Source: a virus. From it: DNA of 31,714 nucleotides. The DNA lies in the IMG/VR virus record IMGVR_UViG_3300046753_000575, positions 1 through 31,714 of that record, one strand, 5' to 3'. The notes under the pieces were generated by a model. It saw only the letters and a list, made by a program, of their open reading frames with translations. It had not been told where the DNA came from and made no database searches. The translations under genes were made by a program, and so were the position numbers. Below are positions 1 to 6,600 of the stretch, piece after piece. Each line of letters starts with the position of its first letter. Position 1 is the first letter of the stretch.

Positions 1-44
1 ATCCGAGTAGGATGACTCTGTAAGGGTTCAAAGGTCATAGTAGC

Positions 45-52
45 TCTAAATA
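45..52 (+). promoter_or_regulatory. Candidate T4-type late promoter (TCTAAATA)
   Basis: The octamer TCTAAATA differs from the T4 late consensus TATAAATA at one position. It lies 22 bases before the ATG at 75, in a short intergenic gap. The same octamer recurs at 1153-1160, also just before a gene. It may therefore be a real variant of the late promoter, read by a gp55-type sigma factor, but one octamer in AT-rich DNA is weak evidence. Confidence 0.4.
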
Positions 53-74
53 CTTAGGGAAATCGAGTGAGCAG

Positions 75-389
75 ATGCTATCTACACAATACCGACTTAA
101 ACTAGAATTTATTTGTAAATGTATTGCTAATGGAGAAGAAGTCAAACTAGACGATATGGTTTGGGCACAGAAACTTGCTAAAGCAAATACATCTGCTAAT
201 GAGATGTTGAAGATGGCACGTCGCCAACATGCACAACAGATTGAAGAAGGAAGTACAGATGATTTTTTGAATAGGATGGGTTTAGGTGATCCCGATCCAT
301 CCAATCACAAAAAGGGATTTAAAGACGCCGACGATATTAAGAATTGGTTTCACCAAGACAAACCTGATGATTGGAGACAACGTGACTAA
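75..389 (+). CDS. Hypothetical protein, 104 aa
   Basis: I do not recognise a family. The product is charged and mostly helical. The N-terminal half (about residues 1-60) is rich in Lys, Glu and Ala and looks like a helical bundle. The C-terminal third is acidic and Gly/Asp/Pro-rich (GLGDPDPSNHKKGF near residues 70-83) and ends in a Trp-containing tail. There is no signal peptide or membrane segment. It heads a chain of tiny translationally coupled genes: its stop overlaps the GTG start of the next gene. A candidate late promoter sits at 45-52. Short genes of this kind commonly fill gaps in cyanomyovirus structural regions. The coding call is fairly secure from length, frame and coupling; function is unknown. 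Confidence 0.75.
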   Translation: MLSTQYRLKLEFICKCIANGEEVKLDDMVWAQKLAKANTSANEMLKMARRQHAQQIEEGSTDDFLNRMGLGDPDPSNHKKGFKDADDIKNWFHQDKPDDWRQRD

Positions 390-486
390 GAAACAATATA
401 AACAACTGCTACTGGACCACTTCACAGAGCAGTTGGATAAACTCACAGCAAAAGAACTCAAAGAACTTGCTGCGAGACACACATGA
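382..486 (+). CDS. Small hypothetical protein, 34 aa, GTG start
   Basis: The frame is open upstream as far as an ATG at 286, but I choose the GTG at 382. It has a GGAG Shine-Dalgarno at 373-376 and overlaps the preceding stop (gtgactaa), which is the usual coupling in this cluster. The longer reading would overlap the upstream gene by more than 100 bases. The product is a short amphipathic helix pair (TKKQYKQLLLDHFTEQL followed by a Lys/Glu/Leu helix) with no known domain. It ends in an ATGA overlap with the next gene. The function is unknown; it could be a small binding or regulatory peptide. Confidence 0.55.
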   Translation: MTKKQYKQLLLDHFTEQLDKLTAKELKELAARHT

Positions 487-614
487 AGGATTATGTCTGT
501 ATCCCCACTTGGGACCCTATTTTTGAGATGATGCGCTATCATTGGGTTCACAAGTCAGAAAAAGATCCTGAGCAATTCGTGAAAAATCTTAACCCAGAGC
601 AAGAAGTGCTATGA
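483..614 (+). CDS. Small hypothetical protein, 43 aa
   Basis: This is a short reading frame starting at an ATG inside ATGA with the preceding stop and ending in ATGA with the next gene at 611. It is therefore coupled on both sides, which is the main reason to accept it. The product starts MKDYVCIPTWDP and has an aromatic middle (MMRYHWVHK near residues 16-24). It ends in an acidic helix with NPEQEVL at the C-terminus. No domain, signal peptide or membrane segment is recognisable. A chance frame of this length cannot be fully excluded, but exact double overlap with no gaps is typical of real phage micro-genes. Confidence 0.6.
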   Translation: MKDYVCIPTWDPIFEMMRYHWVHKSEKDPEQFVKNLNPEQEVL

Positions 615-904
615 AACAACTTTTTTTAGTTCCTGCTGGCGATGGTAGATGTATCACTCATGATGGACACGTTCAAATGGGTAGTTTTAATCACTCAGTA
701 GAGAAGCATCTTGAGTTATGTCCTGATCAAGATTGGCAAGTAACATACTGGATGCCTGATCCTCTAGGGTTGAGATACAAAAGAGCAAACTATCAACATA
801 CTATGAAAGCAAACGAAGGTTCTGCTAGAACTGACAATGCTGGTGATAGTCGTCCTAGAGACTTTCCAGATCAAGCATCAAATCGATTAGAACGAACATT
901 ATAA
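611..904 (+). CDS. Hypothetical protein, 97 aa
   Basis: I do not recognise a family. The N-terminal half (residues 1-55) looks like a compact beta-rich fold with a Cys and several His residues: RCITHDGH near 13-20, NHSVEKHLELCPDQDW near 27-42, and VTYWMPDP near 44-51. The C-terminal 35 residues are polar and probably disordered. The Cys/His spacing is not a clear zinc-finger pattern. It is coupled to the preceding micro-gene by ATGA and followed after 11 bases by glutaredoxin. It is cytoplasmic as far as can be seen, and its role is unknown. Confidence 0.7.
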   Translation: MKQLFLVPAGDGRCITHDGHVQMGSFNHSVEKHLELCPDQDWQVTYWMPDPLGLRYKRANYQHTMKANEGSARTDNAGDSRPRDFPDQASNRLERTL

Positions 905-915
905 AAATAAAGCAA

Positions 916-1152
916 ATGCAAGCAGTAATTTACACGAACGGTAGTCAGGAATGTGAGCGTATGGCATCTTTGCTTAAATCTTTGGGTGGAGAATTTTTAG
1001 AATACAAACTTAATTGTCATTTTACACAAAGAGCATTTGAAGCAGAATTTGGTGTTAATGCAACATATCCTCAAGTATCTCTAGGGACAAAACATGTAGG
1101 TGACATGAAGGAAACCCTACACCATCTTAAGAAACAAGGTATGTTTACTTAA
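916..1152 (+). CDS. Glutaredoxin-like protein, CxxM active site
   Basis: A 78-residue thioredoxin-fold protein of the phage glutaredoxin (NrdC-like) type. Glutaredoxins reduce disulfides, classically those of ribonucleotide reductase, using glutathione. It shows the opening strand VIYTNGSQEC, the catalytic-site Cys at residue 13 followed by ERM, and the cis-Pro loop TYPQVSLG near residues 50-57. These are followed by a Gly-Asp turn and the C-terminal helix ETLHHLKKQ. The usual CPYC is replaced by CERM, so only the N-terminal Cys is kept, which points to monothiol chemistry. One further Cys lies near residue 34 (KLNCHF). It stands in the small-gene cluster with only a weak ribosome-binding site. 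Likely roles are support of phage nucleotide reduction or redox control; exact substrates cannot be read from sequence. Confidence 0.85.
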   Translation: MQAVIYTNGSQECERMASLLKSLGGEFLEYKLNCHFTQRAFEAEFGVNATYPQVSLGTKHVGDMKETLHHLKKQGMFT

Positions 1153-1160
1153 TCTAAATA
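1153..1160 (+). promoter_or_regulatory. Candidate T4-type late promoter (TCTAAATA)
   Basis: This is the same variant octamer as at 45-52. It is immediately followed by TTAGGAGA (Shine-Dalgarno, 1161-1168) and the ATG at 1182. It begins directly after the glutaredoxin stop codon, in the only intergenic gap of the local cluster. It probably starts a transcript for the gene at 1182 and cpeT. Confidence 0.45.
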
Positions 1161-1181
1161 TTAGGAGATACGCCAAAACAC

Positions 1182-1454
1182 ATGAATTTGGAATATATTC
1201 TAACTCAAGGATATGTTTTTCTAGAAGGTAGTGTTGTGCGTATGTATTTTGTGCAAGGCATTCCATATACTTTTGATGAACTTCCTAAAATAATTCAAGA
1301 TCATCCTTCAATTCAAACTGAAGCATTGAAAGGTCATGATTGGGATATGGACATGTTATATACATGGTCTTCATATTTGATGGAAGAAGAACTACATCCA
1401 TTGGTGTTTGATATTAAAGTAGACAACCCAGAGCTCCTACCACAAGATGATTAA
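1182..1454 (+). CDS. Hypothetical acidic protein, 90 aa
   Basis: No family is recognised. The protein is acidic and aromatic-rich: FLEGSVVRMYFVQGIPYTF near residues 13-31, then a predicted helix with IIQDHPSI near 37-44, a Trp-rich stretch (GHDWDMDMLYTWSSYLMEEE near 51-70) and an Asp/Pro-rich tail. It has no membrane segment. AGGAGA at 1163-1168 can serve as ribosome-binding site, though at long spacing. A candidate late promoter lies at 1153-1160. Its end overlaps the start of cpeT by 8 bases, so the two are translationally coupled. A role linked to CpeT is possible but is only inferred from position. Confidence 0.75.
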   Translation: MNLEYILTQGYVFLEGSVVRMYFVQGIPYTFDELPKIIQDHPSIQTEALKGHDWDMDMLYTWSSYLMEEELHPLVFDIKVDNPELLPQDD

Positions 1455-1998
1455 TCAATTTTATGATTGGTTTGAGGGTAAATTTGATAATAAAATTCAA
1501 GCATTCTCCTACCCATCAAAGTTCGCATACATAATAGTACGTCATAAGAAACTCAGTGAAGATGGGTTATTTTATGGTGAACAAGCATATTTCAACACAT
1601 TAAATAAACCTTATCGTCAATTTGTGATGTCAGTTACAAATCGAATTGGTGGTAATAGTATTATAGTTCGTAATTACGAATTACAAGAAAAACAAAAATT
1701 TTGTGGATTTAGAAATACTGACTTATTGTTTAACAGTAGGGAGTTGACATATAAACATGGATGTGATACAATATTCACATGGAAATCTGAAGCAAACCAA
1801 TTTATTGGTGAAATCGAACCAGGATGCTCTTGTGCAGTTCCTTGGGGTAATAAAAATACTTACCTCAAAAATGCTGCAGCACTAGGAGAAGACTGGTATC
1901 ATGTAACAGACCAAGGATTCGATATCGACACTCACGAACAAGTTTGGGGTACAAAACATGGGCAGTTCCAGTTCAAACGATCACTTAAGCATATATGA
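1447..1998 (+). CDS. cpeT: CpeT/CpcT-type phycobiliprotein lyase
   Basis: CpeT/CpcT proteins are bilin lyases or lyase-like chaperones that attach or handle chromophores on phycobiliprotein beta subunits. The 183-residue length is near the family norm. The order of family landmarks is clear: PYRQFVMSV near residues 55-63, NSIIVRNYEL near 70-79, a Cys/Gly-rich central segment with GCDTIFTW near 105-112, FIGEIEPGCSC near 119-129, a YL strand, and the diagnostic C-terminal block DQGFDIDTHEQVWGTKHG near 156-173 ending in FKR. No signal peptide is present, so it acts in the host cytoplasm. Cyanophages are known to carry cpeT, and pcyA lies downstream in this window, so this is a bilin module. Whether it has lyase activity or acts as a chaperone cannot be told from sequence. 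An internal sigma70-like promoter lies at 1744-1772. Confidence 0.9.
   Translation: MINQFYDWFEGKFDNKIQAFSYPSKFAYIIVRHKKLSEDGLFYGEQAYFNTLNKPYRQFVMSVTNRIGGNSIIVRNYELQEKQKFCGFRNTDLLFNSRELTYKHGCDTIFTWKSEANQFIGEIEPGCSCAVPWGNKNTYLKNAAALGEDWYHVTDQGFDIDTHEQVWGTKHGQFQFKRSLKHI
1744..1772 (+). promoter_or_regulatory. Sigma70-like promoter inside cpeT
   Basis: TTGACA at 1744-1749 is followed by a 17-base spacer and TACAAT at 1767-1772, matching the bacterial consensus at 11 of 12 positions with ideal spacing. It lies within the cpeT reading frame and points at the small gene, the two tRNAs, the oxygenase and pcyA. It could let host RNA polymerase express these separately from late transcription. Being inside a coding region, it may be a chance match. 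Confidence 0.4.
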
Positions 1999-2188
1999 CT
2001 TTGGGGGTCTTGACAGACACCCTGTTAATGTGTTAAGATTGATCAGTGAACTTGAAGGATCTTCCCAACTCCTTAAATATATGGGATTTGAGGAAGATAT
2101 GAACACACTTAACGAAATGAAAAAAAGATACTATAAACTTTATTTCAAGTTAAACAAAGAACATAATGCCAGTGTAGCTCAGGGGTAG
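1958..2188 (+). CDS. Hypothetical protein, 76 aa, overlapping cpeT and tRNA-Thr
   Basis: No family is recognised. The frame begins 41 bases before the end of cpeT and ends 21 bases inside tRNA-Thr. Codons 9 to about 68 look protein-like: PVNVLRLISELEGSSQLLKY, then a Lys/Tyr-rich amphipathic helix (KKRYYKLYFKLNKEH). This suggests a small helical protein. The last five or six residues are encoded by the tRNA acceptor and D-arm. A GGGG stretch upstream of 1958 could be the ribosome-binding site. Without this gene, 1999-2167 would be an unexplained gap in an otherwise dense region. The overlap with the tRNA is odd, so the call is moderate; a pseudogenised C-terminus created by tRNA insertion is an alternative. 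Confidence 0.5.
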   Translation: MGSSSSNDHLSIYDFGGLDRHPVNVLRLISELEGSSQLLKYMGFEEDMNTLNEMKKRYYKLYFKLNKEHNASVAQG

Positions 2189-2239
2189 AGCAGGGTACTT
2201 GTAATACTCAGGTCGGGCGTTCAAATCGTCTCACTGGCT
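2168..2239 (+). tRNA. tRNA-Thr (anticodon UGU)
   Basis: The cloverleaf is complete by eye. The acceptor stem is GCCAGTG/CACTGGC and the D-stem GCTC/GAGC. The anticodon arm is GGGTA/TACTC with loop CTTGTAA, giving anticodon TGT for Thr ACA codons. The variable loop is 5 bases, and the T-arm is GGGCG/CGTCT with loop TTCAAAT. The length is 72 with discriminator T and no encoded CCA. The fibre genes downstream are very Thr-rich with frequent ACA, so it may support their translation. Confidence 0.93.
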
Positions 2240-2241
2240 TC

Positions 2242-2281
2242 AGGGGAGTACAAAAGATCTGCATTTAGAAGCAGCGCCCCT
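2242..2281 (+). other. Folded element between tRNAs, possible tRNA relic
   Basis: The 3-bases-after-tRNA-Thr segment folds into a 7-position outer stem AGGGGAG/CGCCCCT (one A-G mismatch) enclosing a 4-bp inner stem CTGC/GCAG. The loop is ATTTAGAA, which resembles a Leu(UAG) anticodon loop. The T-arm is absent and only 10 bases replace the D-arm. It may be the remnant of a deleted tRNA or a processing hairpin between the two tRNAs. No function is claimed. Confidence 0.35.
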
Positions 2282-2289
2282 ATAAATCT

Positions 2290-2370
2290 GCCTGAGTGGT
2301 GGAATGGTAGACACGCAAGTCTTAGGAACTTGTGTCGCAAGACGTGAAGGTTCAAGTCCTTTCTCAGGCA
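2290..2370 (+). tRNA. tRNA-Leu (anticodon UAG)
   Basis: A class II tRNA with acceptor GCCTGAG/CTCAGGC and an anticodon stem CAAGT/ACTTG around loop CTTAGGA, giving anticodon TAG for Leu CUA codons. The long variable arm (near TGTCGCAAGACGT) is characteristic of tRNA-Leu. The T-loop is TTCAAGT. The length is 81 including discriminator A, with no encoded CCA. The next coding sequence begins only four bases after the discriminator. Confidence 0.95.
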
Positions 2371-2374
2371 TAAT

Positions 2375-2965
2375 ATGAAAAAACATACAAAATACATTAT
2401 TGAGTACGAAAATGTTTTAGAAGATGGTGTTATTGATGACATCATGAAAGCATTTGATTCTATTCGAGGTCGCAGACTGCTGAAAGGTGAGCGAAATAAA
2501 GATAGAAAAAACTATGCCCATTATCTGGGTATGTGGAAAAATGATCCATATTTGTACTATACTGAAAGAAAAATTTCTCAATATGGGGAATATTGGTTAG
2601 GAAGATATAGAGAAGATTGTCCTGAAATTGAGTACTCAATGATGAGTGAATATCCAATTTTAGAAAATTTTGTCTATAGATACTACGAGACAGGAGATCA
2701 ATACAATTGGCATGTCGATAAATCTCATACCGACATACAGTTAAAAATTTCTTTACTACTATTTTTAAACGATGATTTTGAAGGCGGTGAACTTGCTTTT
2801 GTAAATGATAATTTAAAAATTAAACCTAAGAAAGGAAGCGTGGTGTTTTTCCCATGTGGTCCTTATTTCTTGCATTCATCCACACCAATACTTGAAGGTA
2901 ATAAACATGTTGTCTGGAACTGTTATGGACAAAAAGCTACACCCCCTGATAAAACATACTTCTGA
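2375..2965 (+). CDS. 2OG-Fe(II) oxygenase, prolyl-4-hydroxylase-like
   Basis: A 196-residue double-stranded beta-helix dioxygenase that would couple 2-oxoglutarate decarboxylation to hydroxylation of a protein or small substrate. The iron facial triad is visible as H113-x-D115 (YNWHVDKSH) and distal H167 (FLHSSTPIL). Lys177, ten residues after the distal His, is the position and residue that bind 2-oxoglutarate in prolyl-4-hydroxylases. The strand LLLFLNDDFEGGEL near 128-141 and the KPKKGSVVFFP turn are typical. The start at 2375 keeps the family N-terminus (YIIEYENVLEDG). It is only four bases from tRNA-Leu, so any ribosome-binding site lies within the tRNA. It overlaps pcyA. The substrate is unknown; a virion protein or host protein is possible. 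Confidence 0.85.
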   Translation: MKKHTKYIIEYENVLEDGVIDDIMKAFDSIRGRRLLKGERNKDRKNYAHYLGMWKNDPYLYYTERKISQYGEYWLGRYREDCPEIEYSMMSEYPILENFVYRYYETGDQYNWHVDKSHTDIQLKISLLLFLNDDFEGGELAFVNDNLKIKPKKGSVVFFPCGPYFLHSSTPILEGNKHVVWNCYGQKATPPDKTYF

Positions 2966-3614
2966 AGTAGTTCTCAATAAATGGCAAACTAATATTCCAG
3001 ACATGAAAAAGTTGGATATTGGTGAAGAATTTGAATATATCGAACGTGAAGATGTAGTTATCAAAAATTATGTGTGGGAATCTGAAAGATTTCGTAAAAT
3101 TCATCTTGAAATTGCTCAGATGTCTATTGGGTTAGACATTATGCATGTTAATATGTACCCTAGATTTGAATATAATCTTCCTATTTTTGGTGCAGATATT
3201 GTTGCAACGGAAAAAAGTGTTGGTGCGGCAATTATTGATTTATCTCCATTAGGTAAAAACTTACCTGAAGATTATAAAATGCTGCAGATGTTTTATACAC
3301 CTTTTAATGAAGTTAGACAAATTCCTGAATGGGGTGACGTTTTTTCTAAATATTGTGTTTTTGTTCGTCCTGAAAAGCAAGAGTTTGAACAATTTGTTGC
3401 TATTACTGACAGTTACTTGACATGTCATTTAAAATTGTCAGAAAATAGACAAGCAAATGTAGATAATATTCAGAAAAATCACGATCAGCAACAATATTAT
3501 TGCGATCAACAACAAAAGAACGATAAAACTCGAAAAATACTACATAAACTGTTCGGTGAACCATTTGGAGACCGATACTTGAGTGAAATGTTATTTGATT
3601 GCCCAGCGGTATAA
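2925..3614 (+). CDS. pcyA: Phycocyanobilin:ferredoxin oxidoreductase
   Basis: A ferredoxin-dependent bilin reductase of the PcyA type, converting biliverdin IXalpha to phycocyanobilin in four-electron steps. By alignment from memory with Synechocystis PcyA, the catalytic Glu76, His88 and Asp105 correspond to Glu62 (RKIHLEIA), His74 (LDIMHVNMYP) and Asp91 (PIFGADIVA), with identical spacings of 12 and 17. The Glu and the C-terminal signature YYCDQQQKNDKTRKILHKLF followed by RYLSEMLFD favour PcyA over PebA or PebS. I choose the ATG at 2925 (229 residues, a GGA six bases upstream). The frame extends upstream to 2856 within the oxygenase gene and to another ATG at 2907. It overlaps the oxygenase by 41 bases. 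The stop codon lies inside the late promoter at 3610-3617. It acts in the host cytoplasm. Confidence 0.9.
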   Translation: MDKKLHPLIKHTSEVVLNKWQTNIPDMKKLDIGEEFEYIEREDVVIKNYVWESERFRKIHLEIAQMSIGLDIMHVNMYPRFEYNLPIFGADIVATEKSVGAAIIDLSPLGKNLPEDYKMLQMFYTPFNEVRQIPEWGDVFSKYCVFVRPEKQEFEQFVAITDSYLTCHLKLSENRQANVDNIQKNHDQQQYYCDQQQKNDKTRKILHKLFGEPFGDRYLSEMLFDCPAV

Positions 3615-3617
3615 ATA
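3610..3617 (+). promoter_or_regulatory. T4-type late promoter (TATAAATA)
   Basis: An exact match to the T4 late promoter consensus. It ends 36 bases before the ATG of the giant fibre gene at 3654 and includes the pcyA stop codon. The same octamer stands at the same distance before the fibre gene at 24900, which strongly supports function in late transcription. Confidence 0.75.
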
Positions 3618-3653
3618 AAGCAAGAGAAAACGACCGAATAGGCTTGGGTAATT

Positions 3654-6600
3654 ATGCCTCTAACTAGACTTGATAACCTGTATTCAAGTAAAACTGGTAA
3701 GTATCTGTACGTATCACCAGATGACTTCAATGCAACGGATGAATTAGATAACAGGGGCAACAGTCCTCTGCGTCCGTTTAAGACGATCCAAAGAGCGTTT
3801 ATCGAAGTATCTCGATATTCGTATCTTCCAGGAAGCAATAACGATAGGTTTGACCAGTTCAGCATCATGCTGATGCCTGGTAACCATTATATTGATAACC
3901 GTCCTGGTCTTGTGACTGAGAATGTCGTTGAGGCACGATATTTTGATGCTGCAAACTTAATTAACGCAAACCGCCAAGAAATCATTGATTGGGCAGTTGC
4001 ACAGGTGCCTGTTGAGCACCCTGATTTTTATTATCCAGGCGATCCACAAACAGGAGAGTGGTCTCGCTATAAGGATGCATTTAGACTCATCCAAAAAAAC
4101 CGTGGAGAAATTATTGACCGTGCAGTAGCAGAAGTTACTGTAGATCATCCTGATTTCTTCTTCCCAGGAGATTCACAAACTGATACTGGTTCTAGATATG
4201 CTGATGCATATCGCATGATCCAAAAAAACAAGAGTCAAATCTCTCAGGATGCATTCAACTTTATGAATGCAAACAACCCACCTTCTCCATTGCCTAGTGG
4301 GTATAATTCATCCTGTGTTCGTGACATTAAGCATATGATGGATGCTGTCACTTTGGATGTATTCCAGGGTGAAGGAAATGTTCACACTAGGAATTTCATT
4401 AAGCAATACTTTAATAGTGAAGGTACTGACTGGGTAGGTCCGAAAAAGTTCTATACACCCACTAATGCGACATATAATCCCGCATCTGGTGAAGTTGTAG
4501 TTACTTTCCCACAGTCACATAGTCTCACTACAGGTGAAAGGATCTATATCAAGGAAGGTGGTCTGTCCTTTACTTGTGATATGGATGGAAATCAGGCAGT
4601 TAAGTCATATCCACGTCGTGGTGAAGATCCTTATGCAATCAAAGGATTCACTATTACAGCAACAACTGCAGATACTATTACATTCCTGGCAGGTGCTGCA
4701 GGTACTAATAAAACTTGGACACCTTCAAGCGCAGTTTATAATGCAGCAACTGGAGATTTAACTCTAAGTCTTGGTCAGCATGGTCTTGCTGTTGGTAAGC
4801 ATGTTGTATTGGAAGATAATTCTTTTACATACACATGTGATCAAGATGGAAATACTGTACAAAAAACATACCCACGTCCTGGTGTTGATCCTTATGCTGG
4901 AAAATCAATTGAGATTACTAGCGTATCGTCTGCAACTGCAACTGCAACCGCTGCATTGTATACAGCATCATCTGGTGATATTGAACTTACTATCGCAAAT
5001 CACGGTTTCCAGGATGGAGACTATATTCTAGTTACTGACAACTCATTGCAGTTTACTTGTGACTTGGATAGTAATACATCTGTAAAATCATATCCTAGAC
5101 CCCAATATGACTATCCATCAGGCAGATGGATGGAAGTTAGCAATACAACTACTAATACCTTTACGATTAATGTTGGTCCTTCCAGTTACACAGGAAACCA
5201 CACCTTTGCTGGTGCTACTGCTGATGGTATTCTGCATCAGACTGGTGATATCACTATCAACGTTGGTGATGGTGGTAGTGCATCTGGTTCTGTCCATCAA
5301 TTTGTCTCAGCAACTGCTGGTGCTGTCAAGTTTGAACCCAATACAACTCATCAGTTTGATAGCGCACTAGAAGGTGCTATTGAAAGTGATACGGTAGGTC
5401 TTCGTGGTGAAGAATCCCATGCACTAACTGCATTTAGTAAGGCAGTCAAGTACATGAAACTTGCTATTACTAATAACTATGTTTCTACATCTAGTCCTGG
5501 TACAGAGTATCAAGATTTCTCGGTAACACCTGATCCTAATACTTCTGACAACACTGATCTTACTTCTTGTTCTGACGTACAGACATATATTGATAACCTC
5601 TATTCTGTTATTGATAGTGTTTTCTCGAATTCAGATCTTCAATTAAGAAACGGTCTGTTTGATCTGAGTAATGTTCTGCCTGCAGAAGTTACTACTACTA
5701 AACTTGGTCCAGGTGAACTCAAGTGTAAGCGTGACGTTGGTCAATTCGTAGACTATTTGGGTCTCGACGTTCATGCTGTAGGTGGTAATGTCTACACTAG
5801 AAAACTTCTACAAAATTACTTTGATGCATCTGGTAACAACTGGGTAACTGATGGTCTGCAAGGAGAAGTAGCACAGTCTCGTACTGTTTTTTCTAAAGCA
5901 ATCGAACAGATGCTTCTTGCAATTACTAATCAATTGCATGCTTATAAAGATACAACAATTACTGCTGGTTTCTCTACTTTTGGTCAAGGTCCTGTTATTC
6001 AGGAAAATCTTCTATCTGGTAATCCTGCAGCATGTGCTGATGTCCAAACACTTATTAATAATCTAGGTGCTATTGTTGATCAGGTTATTAGTGACGAAAA
6101 TCTAAGTAATCTACCCGAAGAAACTCAATCAGCAATTCAAAATGCTGGCGAAGCAAAATGTAAGCGTGATGCTGGTATTATTATTGATGCGTTGGTTTCT
6201 GATATCAGATCTGATGGTAATGCAAACATCATTACATCTGCTAAAGCATACTTCGACAGATTTGGAGTTCCTATCACTAATGGTCTCCTAGGTGAGCAGA
6301 ACGAATCAATTACGGTATTCAATGCAATTGCTGACCATGCAAAATTGGCAGTTTCTAACAGACTACTTTCTAAGGATCTGACTATTTCTTATGGTCCTGC
6401 TTATGCAAATGCAAATACAGCAGATGTTCCTTACAGTGGATCTGGTAATCCTGCTGTATGTCAAGATGTACAAGCATCTATCTCTACACTTATTCAGATT
6501 GTAGTTGATACTATTCAAGCAGGTAATCTAGACAGTCTTGCAGCAATTAAAGTTACTGGTGTTCTTCCTTCCTTTAACTATAACAGAGCTCTAGAAGAAT

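Noticed and set aside
1-44. Possible end of an upstream gene (a frame closing with TAA at 21-23) or of a tRNA (GGTTCAAAGGTC)
   Set aside because: Only about seven codons are visible and the T-arm-like string lacks a matching stem, so neither can be supported.
286-381. N-terminal extension of the 34-residue gene from an ATG at 286
   Set aside because: It would lie wholly inside the upstream gene, has no ribosome-binding site, and the GTG at 382 has GGAG and the usual overlap.
2281-2288. TATAAATC as a late promoter before tRNA-Leu
   Set aside because: Transcription would start inside the tRNA, and part of the octamer is explained by the stem of the element at 2242-2281.
2856-2924. Longer N-terminus of pcyA from GTG 2856 or ATG 2907
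   Set aside because: The added residues are the out-of-frame shadow of the conserved oxygenase C-terminus and do not look like a PcyA N-terminus; ATG 2925 has a GGA at good spacing.
3418-3427. Palindrome TGACATGTCA in pcyA as an operator
   Set aside because: A single 10-base palindrome within coding sequence, with no second copy or promoter in a sensible place.
3627-3661. Hairpin AGGC/GCCT around the start of the giant gene
   Set aside because: Only 4 bp with a long loop; no terminator T-run and too weak to claim control of translation.
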